Part shown: positions 52,519 to 62,600 of the stretch, piece after piece
Layout: the number at the start of each line of letters is the position of its first letter
How positions within the stretch are numbered: the stretch's first letter is position 1
NCBI RefSeq assembly: GCF_000612625.1
Contig: NZ_CCAS010000007.1
Span: 1 to 64,000, forward strand
From: Neobacillus jeddahensis
GTDB taxonomy: Bacteria > Bacillota > Bacilli > Bacillales > Cytobacillaceae
Direction: 5' to 3'
Length of the DNA stretch: 64,000 bases
The notes under the pieces: generated by a model
Told to the model about the DNA's origin: nothing
Databases searched by the model: none
What the model saw: the letters and a program-made list of their open reading frames with translations, nothing else
Program-made: the position numbers and the translations under genes

Positions 52519-55122
52519 ATGGCAGTCATTGAAAAAGCAGTTGAAAAGAAACAAGATGTAACAAAAATGGTGGACGTCTTAGTGGAAAATGGACTGAAGG
52601 CTTTAAATGAATTCCGTAGGTTTAACCAAGAAATGGTTGATGAAATTGTAAAGCAAATGGCCCTTGCCGGTCTTGATCAACATATGCCACTTGCAAAGCT
52701 TGCCGTTGAGGAAACTGGGAGAGGCGTATATGAAGATAAAATCATCAAAAATATGTTTGCCACAGAATATGTCTATCACAATATCAAATATGATAAAACT
52801 GTTGGAATTATTAACGAAAATGAACATGAGGGAATCATTGAAATTGCTGAGCCAGTTGGTGTTATCGCAGGGGTAACTCCTGTTACAAACCCAACGTCCA
52901 CAACGATGTTTAAAGCGTTGATTGCGATAAAGACAAGAAATCCAATCATCTTTGCTTTCCATCCATCTGCGCAAAAATCTAGCAGTCAAGCTGCACGTGT
53001 ATTAAGAGATGCCGCAATCAAAGCTGGAGCACCAGAAAATTGTATCCAATGGATTGAAACGCCATCCCTTGAAGGTACCCAAACTTTGATGAACCACGAT
53101 AAAATTGCTTTGATTCTAGCAACTGGTGGAGCGGGGATGGTGAAATCTGCTTATAGCTCAGGAAAACCAGCTCTTGGCGTAGGACCTGGTAACGTACCGT
53201 GTTACATTGAAAAATCAGCTAATCTTCACCAAGCGGTGAATGACTTAATTTTATCAAAAACATTCGATAACGGCATGATCTGCGCCTCTGAACAAGCTGT
53301 CATCATCGATAAAGACATCTATGCAGATGTGAAAAAAGAGATGATCGCCAATAATGTCTACTTCTTAAACGAAGAGGAAAAACAAAAGGTTGAAAAATTA
53401 GTTATAAACGAACATTCATGTGCGGTGAATCCAAATATCGTCGGCATGCCTGCAGCAAAAATTGCGGAAATGGCTGGTGTGACGGTTCCAGAATATACGA
53501 AGATTCTTGTTGCCGAATTAAAAGGTGTGGGTCCACAATACCCACTCTCAAGAGAAAAATTAAGCCCAGTCTTAGCTTGCTACAAGGTTAGCGGTGTGGA
53601 AGAAGGATTAACAAGGGCCGAAGAAATGCTCGAGTTTGGTGGCTTAGGACACTCTGCCGTAATTCATACTACTAATCAAGATGTCATTAAACAATTTGGT
53701 CTACGGATGAAGGCTGGCCGGATTATTGTTAATGCACCTTCATCTCAAGGGGCAATTGGGGATATTTACAATGCTTATATGCCATCATTGACTCTTGGTT
53801 GTGGAACGTATGGTGGTAACTCAGTATCTACAAACGTTGGTGCCATACATCTCATCAATATTAAAAAAGTGGCAAAGAGGAATGTGAATATGCAATGGTT
53901 TAAGGTACCGTCAAAAATTTACTTTGAGAAGAACTCCACTCAATATCTTGCAAAAATGCCTAATATTTCTAAAGCATTAATTGTTACTGACCCCGGAATG
54001 GTGAAACTGGGTTACGTTGATAAGATTTTGTACTATTTAAGAAAACGTCCTGACTATGTACATTGTGAAATTTTCTCAGACGTCGAACCAGATCCATCGA
54101 TTGAAACAGTGATGAAGGGTGCCGAATTGATGGCGAAGTTTCAACCAGATGTCATCATTGCTCTTGGTGGCGGTTCTGCAATGGATGCTGCCAAAGGAAT
54201 GTGGTTGTTCTATGAATATCCTGATGCGGAATTCTTTGGCCTTAAACAAAAATTCCTGGATATTCGTAAACGGATTGTTAAGTATCCACATTTAGGTCAA
54301 AGAGCCCAATTTGTTGCGATTCCGACTACTTCTGGAACAGGCTCTGAGGTAACGTCATTCTCGGTTATTACCGATAAAGAGGCGAACATTAAATATCCAC
54401 TTGCTGATTATGAATTGACTCCGGATGTTGCGATAATTGACCCTCAGTTTGTTATGACGGTACCAAAACATATTACTGCAGACACTGGACTAGATGTATT
54501 AACACATGCGATAGAAGCTTATGTGTCTTGTATGGCTAATGATTTTACAGATGGACTGGCAATGAAAGCCATTCAACTTGTATTCGAATATCTGCCAAGG
54601 GCATACAGAAACGGAAATGATGAAGAAGCACGTGAAAAGGTTCATAATGCTTCAACGATTGCCGGTATGGCATTTGCAAATGCATTCTTGGGAATTAATC
54701 ATAGTCTTGCGCATAAATTAGGTGCAGAATTTCATATTGCCCATGGACGTGCGAATGCTGTTTTATTACCACATGTTATTCGTTATAATGCAACAAAACC
54801 AAAGAAATTTACAGCATTTCCGAAGTATAACCACTTCAAAGCAGACAAACGTTATGCGGAAATTGCAAGAACACTTGGTTTACCAGCAAGTAGCACGGAA
54901 GAAGGCGTAGAAAGTCTTGTTCAAGCGATAATAAAATTAGCGACAGAACTAGAAGTTCCGATGAGCTTAGCAAAAAATAATATTGATAAAGCAGAATTCG
55001 AAAGCAAGGTTGATTTTCTAGCTGACCGTGCCTTTGAAGACCAATGTACAACTGCCAATCCAAAACTACCATTAGTAACTGAATTAGCAGACATTTATCG
55101 TCTTGCATACAAAGGCGTTTAA
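52519..55122 (+). CDS. adhE: Bifunctional acetaldehyde-CoA / alcohol dehydrogenase
   Basis: 867 residues. The N-terminal half is a CoA-acylating aldehyde dehydrogenase (VGVIAGVTPVTNPTSTTMFK, catalytic Cys in NGMICASEQAVI, GLGHSAVIHT). The C-terminal half is an iron-dependent alcohol dehydrogenase (GGGSAMDAAKGMW, PTTSGTGSEVTSF, metal His in LTHAIEAYVS and NHSLAHKLGAEFHIAHGR). It turns acetyl-CoA into ethanol, re-oxidising two NADH, and forms spirosomes in related species. GGAGGG before ATG. The flanking Rex sites fit induction under low oxygen. Confidence 0.95.
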   Translation: MAVIEKAVEKKQDVTKMVDVLVENGLKALNEFRRFNQEMVDEIVKQMALAGLDQHMPLAKLAVEETGRGVYEDKIIKNMFATEYVYHNIKYDKTVGIINENEHEGIIEIAEPVGVIAGVTPVTNPTSTTMFKALIAIKTRNPIIFAFHPSAQKSSSQAARVLRDAAIKAGAPENCIQWIETPSLEGTQTLMNHDKIALILATGGAGMVKSAYSSGKPALGVGPGNVPCYIEKSANLHQAVNDLILSKTFDNGMICASEQAVIIDKDIYADVKKEMIANNVYFLNEEEKQKVEKLVINEHSCAVNPNIVGMPAAKIAEMAGVTVPEYTKILVAELKGVGPQYPLSREKLSPVLACYKVSGVEEGLTRAEEMLEFGGLGHSAVIHTTNQDVIKQFGLRMKAGRIIVNAPSSQGAIGDIYNAYMPSLTLGCGTYGGNSVSTNVGAIHLINIKKVAKRNVNMQWFKVPSKIYFEKNSTQYLAKMPNISKALIVTDPGMVKLGYVDKILYYLRKRPDYVHCEIFSDVEPDPSIETVMKGAELMAKFQPDVIIALGGGSAMDAAKGMWLFYEYPDAEFFGLKQKFLDIRKRIVKYPHLGQRAQFVAIPTTSGTGSEVTSFSVITDKEANIKYPLADYELTPDVAIIDPQFVMTVPKHITADTGLDVLTHAIEAYVSCMANDFTDGLAMKAIQLVFEYLPRAYRNGNDEEAREKVHNASTIAGMAFANAFLGINHSLAHKLGAEFHIAHGRANAVLLPHVIRYNATKPKKFTAFPKYNHFKADKRYAEIARTLGLPASSTEEGVESLVQAIIKLATELEVPMSLAKNNIDKAEFESKVDFLADRAFEDQCTTANPKLPLVTELADIYRLAYKGV

Positions 55123-55150
55123 TCAACTGTGAGACATTAATGGAAAGCCC

Positions 55151-55187
55151 AAAAAACTCAACTGTTATATGATGGTTGAGTTTTTTG
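55151..55187. terminator. Bidirectional terminator after adhE
   Basis: AAAAAACTCAAC/GTTGAGTTTTTT perfect stem with a 12-base loop between convergent genes. Confidence 0.85.
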
Positions 55188-55300
55188 ACTGCCTATTACA
55201 ATCGCCTACAATTATGAGACTATTGATTTGTCCCCATAGATGATACTCTTTGATGGCAATATATGCATTTGAACACACTAATAATTTTAATAGCATCAAC

Positions 55301-56275
55301 TCATAAAAGTACTTCTGGATTCACCAGGTTTTTAGGGCGTTCACCAGCTAAGCCTGCCACTAAATTCTCCACTGCGAGCCTTGCCATTTTAAGTTCTGTT
55401 TCAAACGTGGATGAGCCGATATGGGGGGTTGTTACAACGTTAGGAAAAGATAGAATGGGATGATCTGGATTTAAAGGCTCTAATCGGAAAACATCTAATC
55501 CAGCTCCATAAATTTCTTGATTTGTTAATGCATTAATTAGTGCTTCTTCGTTGACCGTTTTCCCACGGGACCCATTCACAAAGATACTAGATTTCTTCAT
55601 TAATTTAAACTCACGTTCGCCAATTAAATTTTCGGTATCACTTGTAAGTGGTGTCATTAAGCAGACAAAATCTGCCTCCTTCAGCAAGGTGTCTAGGTCA
55701 CAGTACGTAGCATCATACTGTTTCTCCGCTTCGGGATTTCGGGTCCGATTGTGGTATAAAATGTTCATATCAAAGCCTAAATGTCCTCGTTTTGCAATTT
55801 GAGCACCGATTTTTCCCATCCCAATGATCCCTAATGTTTTATGGTGGACATCAATTGCATACTGGTCTTTCGTCAAATGCTTCGTCCATTTTCCGTTCTT
55901 TACAAAGTGATCCAACTCAGCGATGCGGCGTGCAGCTGCTAGGAGAATGCCAAAAATAGCATCCGCTGTTGTTTCCTCTAAGACCCCCGGAGTATTGGTC
56001 CCCATTACTCCCCGTTTCGTCATCTCAGGAATAGATAGATTATTAAAGCCAGTTGAGTTATTTGAAACGATTTTTAAATGTGGTGCACGTGTTAATAATT
56101 CTTCATCTACAGGCAGTGCCAAACCAACTATACCGACAGCTTCCTGCAGTGCTTGAATAAATTCGCGATCTTTTTTTGGAACAATCCCATCAAAAAAGAC
56201 AACATCATAGTGTTCATTCAGCTCCTCAAGGACCTCCGTAAATACAAAGTTATAGGCTATTATTTTTTTTCTCAT
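55301..56275 (-). CDS. D-isomer-specific 2-hydroxyacid dehydrogenase
   Basis: 324 residues. The NAD-binding motif is LGIIGMGKIGAQIAKRG. Catalytic residues fall in NGSRGKTVNEEAL (Arg), LDVFRLEP (Glu region) and TTPHIGSST (His). LKIVSNNSTGFNNLSIPEM is the family substrate loop. Reduces a 2-keto acid such as glyoxylate, hydroxypyruvate or 2-ketogluconate; which one is not visible. GGGGGGTAG is about 12 bases before ATG. Confidence 0.88.
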   Translation of the reverse strand: MRKKIIAYNFVFTEVLEELNEHYDVVFFDGIVPKKDREFIQALQEAVGIVGLALPVDEELLTRAPHLKIVSNNSTGFNNLSIPEMTKRGVMGTNTPGVLEETTADAIFGILLAAARRIAELDHFVKNGKWTKHLTKDQYAIDVHHKTLGIIGMGKIGAQIAKRGHLGFDMNILYHNRTRNPEAEKQYDATYCDLDTLLKEADFVCLMTPLTSDTENLIGEREFKLMKKSSIFVNGSRGKTVNEEALINALTNQEIYGAGLDVFRLEPLNPDHPILSFPNVVTTPHIGSSTFETELKMARLAVENLVAGLAGERPKNLVNPEVLL

Positions 56276-56580
56276 TAGGAAAAAATCTACCCCCCGACTG
56301 AAAATACAGATAATTTCTCTTTTAAATTGACATAAACCGTAGCAGGAGTCAACAAATTAGAAATGAAAAGACAGAACCTTTCAAGATTGAAAATAAAATC
56401 AGTCCGTCCAATGGAGTGAAATATTATGTTTTCCAACTTATAAACAGTGAATGTAGAAATATGTCGATTTTTATGATGGGCACCTATATAATAATTTAAT
56501 AGACTTTTTGAAAGAGCGACATTATCAGATAATACTTCAATACATTGTTAAGTATTAAATCATTTAAGGAGTATCTTGGC

Positions 56581-59055
56581 ATGAATAAAAACCCCATTAC
56601 TCTTACTGAAATAGAGGACACGTACAAACATATAGCATTAATCAATAAGGAAATGGCGGATTTAAAATTTGCACTCGATGAATCATCCATTATTGCTATC
56701 ACTGATAATAAGGGTTTAATTGAAGTTGCCAATAGAAAATTCTGTGAAATTTCTAAATATAGTGAAGAGGAACTAGTCGGAAAGAACCATCGAATCCTGA
56801 ATTCAGGATATCATTCAAAAGAATTCTTTCGTGAGATGTGGAAGACGATCGGTTTAGGAAAGGTTTGGAAGGGCGAGATTCAGAATAAGGCAAAAGATGG
56901 AGGCTGTTATTGGGTCCACACAACCATTGTACCGATCTTAAACGATAAGGGGAAACCACATCGTTATATTTCGATTCGTATTGATATTTCGGAACAAAAA
57001 AAACTTGAGTTTGCCATTCGGAATGAACTTACCGACGATTTTTATCTGACCGTTAAAAACCTCGAGAATGGGATTTTTAAGATGAAAATGGATGAAACTG
57101 GTCGGATCGTATATACGTTAGCAGAAGGAAAATTGCTCAATCAGCTAGGACTAAAGACAAATTTACTTAGAAACAAAACTCCGTTTGAGATATTTTCAGA
57201 GGATGTCGCTCAGTTTAAACAAAAAATATATCAAAATGCCTTCGAGGGTAATCGAATCCATTATGAAATTTCATTAAGCGGAAAATTGTTATATGTAGAA
57301 ATAACGCCTATTTTATTAGGTGCACAAGTAGTGGAAATAGTTGGGTCCGTCCACGATGTTACCGAATTACGTTCAACTCAACAACAACTACATGAAAATC
57401 AGGCGCTTTATCAATCCATCTTCGATCACAGTCAGGATGCAGTTTTTAGTCTAGATATAACCGGTAAATTCCTTAACTTAAATCCTGCCACAGAGAAATT
57501 ATTGGGTTATTCAAAAGAAGACCTGCAAAAAACTGCACTGCCGGAACTGATTTTGGATAAGTATCAATCCATTAATAATAGTTCATTTAAAAAGGCTCTT
57601 TTGGGTAAACCACAAAATTTTGATACTGCGGTATGTCAAAAGAACGGTGAAAAGGTTCACCTAAATATCACGTATTTACCAATTTATATTGATCAACAAA
57701 TTACGGGGATTTATTCAATTGGAAAGGATATTACAGTTCAAAAAAATGCTCAAGAGTTGAATGCTTTTTTAGCTAATCATGATGAATTAACAAAACTACT
57801 GAATAGACGAGGGTTTGAAGAGAAGCTGGCAAAGACCATCAGTCTTGCTAAACGAAATAATCAGAAGTTGACTGTGATGTATATCGATGTAGATCGGTTT
57901 AAAAATATTAATGACACATTGGGCCATTATATTGGTGATCTTCTATTAGAAGAACTTTCTAAACGATTAAAGGAACAGGTGGGTAAAAATAATTTTATCG
58001 CTCGAATGGGTGGTGATGAATTCATGGTGCTATGTCCTTCGATTGAAAATGAAGTAGATTCCGTTCGAATTGCCAAGGACTTGCTTGATTGTTTAAAAGA
58101 ACCCTTCTTTATTGAGGATAACGAGCTTTTAGTGACTTCAAGCATAGGTGTTAGTACCTATCCTACTGACGGTGACAATGTAATAGATCTCATGAAACAT
58201 GCAGACGTTGCACTTTACAAAGCAAAAGGGTTAGGTAGAAATAACTATCAAATTTATTCTAAGGTTATGGATCTAACAAGTTATCAGTCTTTCATATTGG
58301 AAAGAGATTTGCGAAAGGCCGTAATGAAAAATGAATTCACTGTTTATCTGCAGCCGAGCATCGAATCTAAACAAAGAAAAATAATCGGGGCAGAGGCATT
58401 AATCCGCTGGAATCATCCAAAACTAGGTCTTATTCCACCCTCAGATTTCATTCCCTTGGCGGAAGAAACAGGGTTAATCATTCCGATTGGTCATTGGATG
58501 AAGAATACAATTTGTCAACAACTCGTAGAATGGAGAAATGAGGGGCTTCCCCTTGTCCCAATCAGTATTAATATTAGTGCCCAAAGATTTTTACAGAAAG
58601 ATTTTGCCAGTAGTGTTCGAACGATGCTTGAAAGCTACGGGGTGGAAGGTGAGCTTTTAGAATTTGAAATTACCGAAAATTCATTAATGAAAAATGAATT
58701 ACATGTCACCCAAGCTATTGGTGAATTAAAAGAATTAGGGATTAAAATTTTTATTGATGACTTTGGAACCGGTTATTCGTCATTTTCCTATTTAAAAACC
58801 TATAAGTTGGATGGCATCAAAATAGATCAGTCATTTATTCATAATATCTCAAGAAAATCTGAAAATGCTGGTATCACCGCGGCGATGATTCAGTTGGCGA
58901 AAATTCTCAACATGGAGGTTATTGCTGAAGGAGTAGAAACGGAAGAGGAATTATTATTCCTTCATGAACACCAGTGTCATCGTGTTCAAGGATACCTCTT
59001 TAGTAAACCAATACCAATAAATGAATTCCAGGATTGCTTAATAATAGAAAATTAG
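56581..59055 (+). CDS. PAS x3 - GGDEF - EAL cyclic-di-GMP signalling protein
   Basis: 824 residues, cytoplasmic. PAS 1 (about 28-140; RILNSGYHSKEFFREMW), PAS-like 2 (about 150-265) and PAS 3 (about 280-395; IFDHSQDAVFSLD) come first. A GGDEF domain with the intact site RMGGDEFMVL and an EAL domain with AEALIRWNHP and DDFGTGYSSFSYLK follow. Both catalytic signatures are intact, so it could make or break c-di-GMP depending on the PAS signal. No membrane helices. Start ATG 56581 behind AAGGAGTATC; the frame from 56545 is not needed. Upstream gap of 305 bases holds no gene. Confidence 0.92.
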   Translation: MNKNPITLTEIEDTYKHIALINKEMADLKFALDESSIIAITDNKGLIEVANRKFCEISKYSEEELVGKNHRILNSGYHSKEFFREMWKTIGLGKVWKGEIQNKAKDGGCYWVHTTIVPILNDKGKPHRYISIRIDISEQKKLEFAIRNELTDDFYLTVKNLENGIFKMKMDETGRIVYTLAEGKLLNQLGLKTNLLRNKTPFEIFSEDVAQFKQKIYQNAFEGNRIHYEISLSGKLLYVEITPILLGAQVVEIVGSVHDVTELRSTQQQLHENQALYQSIFDHSQDAVFSLDITGKFLNLNPATEKLLGYSKEDLQKTALPELILDKYQSINNSSFKKALLGKPQNFDTAVCQKNGEKVHLNITYLPIYIDQQITGIYSIGKDITVQKNAQELNAFLANHDELTKLLNRRGFEEKLAKTISLAKRNNQKLTVMYIDVDRFKNINDTLGHYIGDLLLEELSKRLKEQVGKNNFIARMGGDEFMVLCPSIENEVDSVRIAKDLLDCLKEPFFIEDNELLVTSSIGVSTYPTDGDNVIDLMKHADVALYKAKGLGRNNYQIYSKVMDLTSYQSFILERDLRKAVMKNEFTVYLQPSIESKQRKIIGAEALIRWNHPKLGLIPPSDFIPLAEETGLIIPIGHWMKNTICQQLVEWRNEGLPLVPISINISAQRFLQKDFASSVRTMLESYGVEGELLEFEITENSLMKNELHVTQAIGELKELGIKIFIDDFGTGYSSFSYLKTYKLDGIKIDQSFIHNISRKSENAGITAAMIQLAKILNMEVIAEGVETEEELLFLHEHQCHRVQGYLFSKPIPINEFQDCLIIEN

Positions 59056-59141
59056 TATGATATCGAAGGGTCATTTTTGTTATTTGTACAGTACGGCTAT
59101 GCTGGAATGAAAACTTAATGATATAAATGACTAAAATAAAA

Positions 59142-59187
59142 TACCATTATTGGGGCGATATCATTGTTCCGGTAATGGTATTTTTGT
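59142..59187 (+). terminator. Terminator-like hairpin
   Basis: TACCATTA/TAATGGTA stem across a 23-base loop, then TTTTTG, after the GGDEF-EAL gene and before ndh. Confidence 0.6.
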
Positions 59188-59319
59188 ACATAAATTTGTT
59201 TGAAGTGGGGATATATGACATTTTTGTGTATATCCGTTATTCCCCAACGTTATGTATTGTTTTACCAATGGAAGCGTTTTATAATGAAAGAAAAGTGTTT
59301 GTGAAGGAGTGAGCAAACA

Positions 59320-60510
59320 ATGGAATTTGAGAAAAAGAAAGTTGTTATTTTAGGTGGTGGATATGCTGGGTTAATGACAGCAGTGACTTTACAGAAAAAA
59401 GTCCATCCTTCTAGAATTGAAATTGTTTTAGTCAATAAAAATGATTATCATTATTTCACGACTAAGGTTCATGAGATGGGGGCTGGAACAGTCACACCGG
59501 AAGCGATAAAACTACCAATCCGCGAGTTGATTGATCCTGACAGAGTTACGTTCATCCAAGATGAAGTCACTGGCATAGATTTGGAACGAAGGGAAATCAC
59601 CTGTCAACATCACACCTTACATTACGACTTTATTGTATTTGGAATAGGTGGCACTCCTAAAACCTTCTCTATTCCCGGTTTGGATGAACATGCCTTTTTC
59701 TTGTTTGATTGGGAGGGGAGCTATCGTCTTCGTGAACACATTGAAGACCAGTTTTTGGAATACAGTCAACAGCCTCTAGGTCAATTAAATATTGTTATTG
59801 GAGGAACTGGTTTTACAGGGATGGAGTTTATCCATGAATTGAACGATAGAATTCCAATTTTTTGTAAGCTATATGGGGTGAACCGAGAAGAGGTACACAT
59901 TATTGTCATCGAATCCAATCAACATATTCTTCAAGGTTACCCAGAAGCGATTGTCATGGATGCAGTAAACTCTTTGAAAAAAATGGACTGTGAATATATA
60001 TGTGGGACTCCTGTGGAGAGAGTGGAAAAGGCGGTTGTCATTTTACAAGATGGAACAAAAATAGAAACAAAAACCTTCATTTGGGCAGGGGGAATTAAAG
60101 GACATCCACTTTTAGCGGAACATGGATTCGACCTATTGGATGGTCGAGTAAAACTGAATGAATATTGTGAGGTTCCTGGTTATCCAGATGTTTATGTATT
60201 AGGTGATGCCTCCGTAAGTTTTAATGAAAGGGGAGAACCTTACCCACCAACTGCACAAATTGCCATCCAACAAGGACAATATTGTGCCTATAATATTGGC
60301 ATGAAAATTTATGGGCAGCCGGCAAAGCCGTTTCACTATATTTATCGAGGCATGGTTATGTCATTAGGCAATCGAAATGCATCAGGATTAGTGTATGATC
60401 ATCATGTAAATGGAAGATTTGGGTCCTTTATGAAGTGGGTAATAGAGATGCGTTATTACTTTATGTTGGGAGGATTATCATTAGTCCGAAAAGAGTGGAA
60501 ACAACGATGA
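59320..60510 (+). CDS. Type II NADH dehydrogenase-like flavoprotein
   Basis: 396 residues of the NDH-2 family. The FAD dinucleotide motif is VVILGGGYAGLMTAV. NKNDYHYFTTKVHEMGAGTV and the second Rossmann motif IVIGGTGFTGMEF are present. The quinone/FAD region shows YVLGDASVSF and YPPTAQIAIQQGQY. A hydrophobic C-terminal end (WVIEMRYYFMLGGLSLV) gives membrane attachment. It passes electrons from NADH to menaquinone without pumping protons. Closest in layout to YumB/YutJ. AAGGAGTGAG before ATG. Confidence 0.9.
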   Translation: MEFEKKKVVILGGGYAGLMTAVTLQKKVHPSRIEIVLVNKNDYHYFTTKVHEMGAGTVTPEAIKLPIRELIDPDRVTFIQDEVTGIDLERREITCQHHTLHYDFIVFGIGGTPKTFSIPGLDEHAFFLFDWEGSYRLREHIEDQFLEYSQQPLGQLNIVIGGTGFTGMEFIHELNDRIPIFCKLYGVNREEVHIIVIESNQHILQGYPEAIVMDAVNSLKKMDCEYICGTPVERVEKAVVILQDGTKIETKTFIWAGGIKGHPLLAEHGFDLLDGRVKLNEYCEVPGYPDVYVLGDASVSFNERGEPYPPTAQIAIQQGQYCAYNIGMKIYGQPAKPFHYIYRGMVMSLGNRNASGLVYDHHVNGRFGSFMKWVIEMRYYFMLGGLSLVRKEWKQR

Positions 60511-60546
60511 ATTTCTGGAACCTGTTGAAGAAAATACAGAAAGAGA

Positions 60547-60582
60547 GAACTCCAGCTATCTACAAATGGTTGGAGTTTTTTC
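60547..60582 (+). terminator. Intrinsic terminator after ndh-like gene
   Basis: AACTCCA/TGGAGTT stem with a 15-base loop, then TTTTTCTG. The rest of the gap to 60990 is AT-rich with no gene visible. Confidence 0.6.
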
Positions 60583-60989
60583 TGTCGTTTCTACATTCCA
60601 TTCATAGGATTGAACTTATATTTGATAAGTTTGAGATGATATTAATAAAAATATCACAAAAGATCAATAAAGGGGGGTTTATGTTGGAGCCCTGAGCAAT
60701 TGCCGAATAGTAAAATATATAATATAATTATTAGAAAAGATTGAATAAGATATTATTTATAGGTAATTTAGAACGTATGATGTTAGAGGCGCACTATAAA
60801 GTGAGTTTTTTTACATAGTTTTAAAAGAAATAGATGGAGTGACCCTTGTACTATATGAAATTGACTGTTATTTTGCTACTATATTAATAAATGGAAAAGA
60901 TGTTTTCCGCTTAAACTAAACTACTAATATTCTAAAGAAAATATTCTGAATAATGAAGAAATGTGGTTTTTAAAGCTAGGAGGAATTGT

Positions 60990-62165
60990 ATGTGGGATTT
61001 TGACATGAATATAGATCAAATTGCGAGAATAAAAGTGATCGGTGTTGGTGGTGGAGGAAACAATGCCGTTAACCGTATGATTGAAGACGGAATTCAAGGT
61101 GTGGAGTTTATTGCAGTTAATACAGATGCACAAGCACTTAACCTATCAAAAGCGGAGATTAAAATGCAAATTGGGGCATCTCTAACAAGAGGATTAGGGG
61201 CAGGTGCTAACCCAGAAGTTGGGAGAAATGCCGTTGAAGAGAGTAAGCGTCAACTGCAAGAGGTTTTAGAAGGGGCAGATATGGTGTTCGTAACAGCCGG
61301 AATGGGCGGGGGAACAGGAACAGGGGCAGCACCAGCGATTGCTCAAATTGCCCGTGAGCTTGGAGCACTTACTATTGGAGTAGTCACACGTCCTTTTGGA
61401 TTTGAGGGTCGTAAGCGTGCCGCGAATGCTTCAAATGGAATTGAATTAATGAGGGAAGCAGTAGATACATTAATTATTATTCCGAATGATCGTTTATTAC
61501 AAATTGTTGATAAAAAAACGCCCATGTTGGAAGCATTTCGTGAGGCAGACAATGTCTTACGCCAGGGAGTACAAGGAATTTCCGATTTAATTGCCGTACC
61601 AGGATTAATCAACCTTGATTTTGCTGATGTGAAAACGATTATGACCAATCAAGGAACAGCTTTAATGGGGATTGGTGTTGCAAAGGGGCAGGATCGCGCC
61701 ATCGAGGCAGCCAAGAAAGCGATATCTAGTCCCTTACTTGAAACATCAATTGACGGTGCCCAAGGTGTACTTATGAATATTACAGGGGGTAGCAATTTAA
61801 GCTTATATGAGGTGCAAGAGGCAGCAGACCTTGTTGCTTCAGCGTCTGACCATGAATTAAACATGATTTTTGGTTCTATTATTAACGAGAATTTAAAGGA
61901 TGAAATCATGATTACGGTCATTGCTACAGGTTTTGTCGATAATGACAGTCAAACTAGAAATACTTCGTCCAATCCCATCAAAGAAACAAGCCCTAACATT
62001 AGACGTGGGACCTTTATTGAAGAAGAATCTGCTAGTCATGAGGACCAGCCACTGCGGCGACATGCTGAAGTACAAAAGGAAGAGAATAGTTGGCAGTTGC
62101 AAGCGAATGAGGATTCGCTCGATATCCCAACTTTCCTTCGAAATCGCAAAAATAGATCAAGATGA
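60990..62165 (+). CDS. ftsZ: FtsZ cell-division tubulin homologue, free-standing copy
   Basis: 391 residues. All GTPase landmarks are kept: [13 protein letters not shown], the tubulin signature [21 protein letters not shown], the T7 loop [11 protein letters not shown], and the C-terminal FtsA/SepF-binding peptide [10 protein letters not shown] with a basic end. It polymerises into the Z ring. It is not next to ftsA or the murein cluster, where Bacillaceae keep ftsZ. The N-terminus ([17 protein letters not shown]) and several surface positions differ from the usual Bacillus protein, so this is probably a second copy. AGGAGG before ATG 60990. Confidence 0.9.
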   Translation: MWDFDMNIDQIARIKVIGVGGGGNNAVNRMIEDGIQGVEFIAVNTDAQALNLSKAEIKMQIGASLTRGLGAGANPEVGRNAVEESKRQLQEVLEGADMVFVTAGMGGGTGTGAAPAIAQIARELGALTIGVVTRPFGFEGRKRAANASNGIELMREAVDTLIIIPNDRLLQIVDKKTPMLEAFREADNVLRQGVQGISDLIAVPGLINLDFADVKTIMTNQGTALMGIGVAKGQDRAIEAAKKAISSPLLETSIDGAQGVLMNITGGSNLSLYEVQEAADLVASASDHELNMIFGSIINENLKDEIMITVIATGFVDNDSQTRNTSSNPIKETSPNIRRGTFIEEESASHEDQPLRRHAEVQKEENSWQLQANEDSLDIPTFLRNRKNRSR

Positions 62166-62181
62166 ATTTTCGTTGTAATTA

Positions 62182-62217
62182 GGAACTCCCAATCCGAACA
62201 GGATTGGGGGTTATTTT
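62182..62217 (+). terminator. Intrinsic terminator after ftsZ
   Basis: AACTCCCAATCC/GGATTGGGGGTT stem with a 5-base loop and a T-rich tail. Confidence 0.85.
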
Positions 62218-62323
62218 GATTTTTTGATATCCTCAGAAAAATTACAAGTTGTCGGTCCTATGAAAATGCTTTTGAATCATTTTAAAAAGAGGGATTAATA
62301 ATTCATTTTTTGATGAAAAATAA

Positions 62324-62413
62324 TTATAGTTCTTTAGTGGAGGTTACTTGAATTCCTTTTTCTATTAATGATTGATGACCTCTATCGAGCATATGCTGTT
62401 TCCGGACATTCAT
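62324..62413 (-). pseudogene. TetR-family regulator remnant (N-terminal 29 codons)
   Basis: On minus, ATG 62413 opens NVRKQHMLDRGHQSLIEKGI, then QVTSTKEL and a stop. This matches the first helices of TetR regulators (…hiId.A..LF.eKGf.aTS…). The HTH and the rest are missing. It is divergent from the drug-exporter gene at 62601, the usual place for its TetR repressor. The remaining gap 62219-62600 shows nothing else. Confidence 0.5.
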
Positions 62414-62600
62414 ACGATCACTCTCATTCGTAATGAATTTATACTAAATGTATAAAATAAATATCAGATTTTTATTACTGCTACAAACCCATTAAATAAT
62501 AGATTGTTTCAATTGCAATAATTGAACCATGGGTATAAGATAGAATCTATGTGAAATTGGAGTACAAAATATTGAACAATGTGTATAAGGGGGAACATTA

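Noticed and set aside
59263-59278. cre site before the NDH-2 gene (TGGAAGCGTTTTAT)
   Set aside because: The 3' half lacks the conserved CA, leaving a weak match.
59127-59312. 61-residue ORF before the NDH-2 gene
   Set aside because: No ribosome site, and it covers a terminator hairpin.
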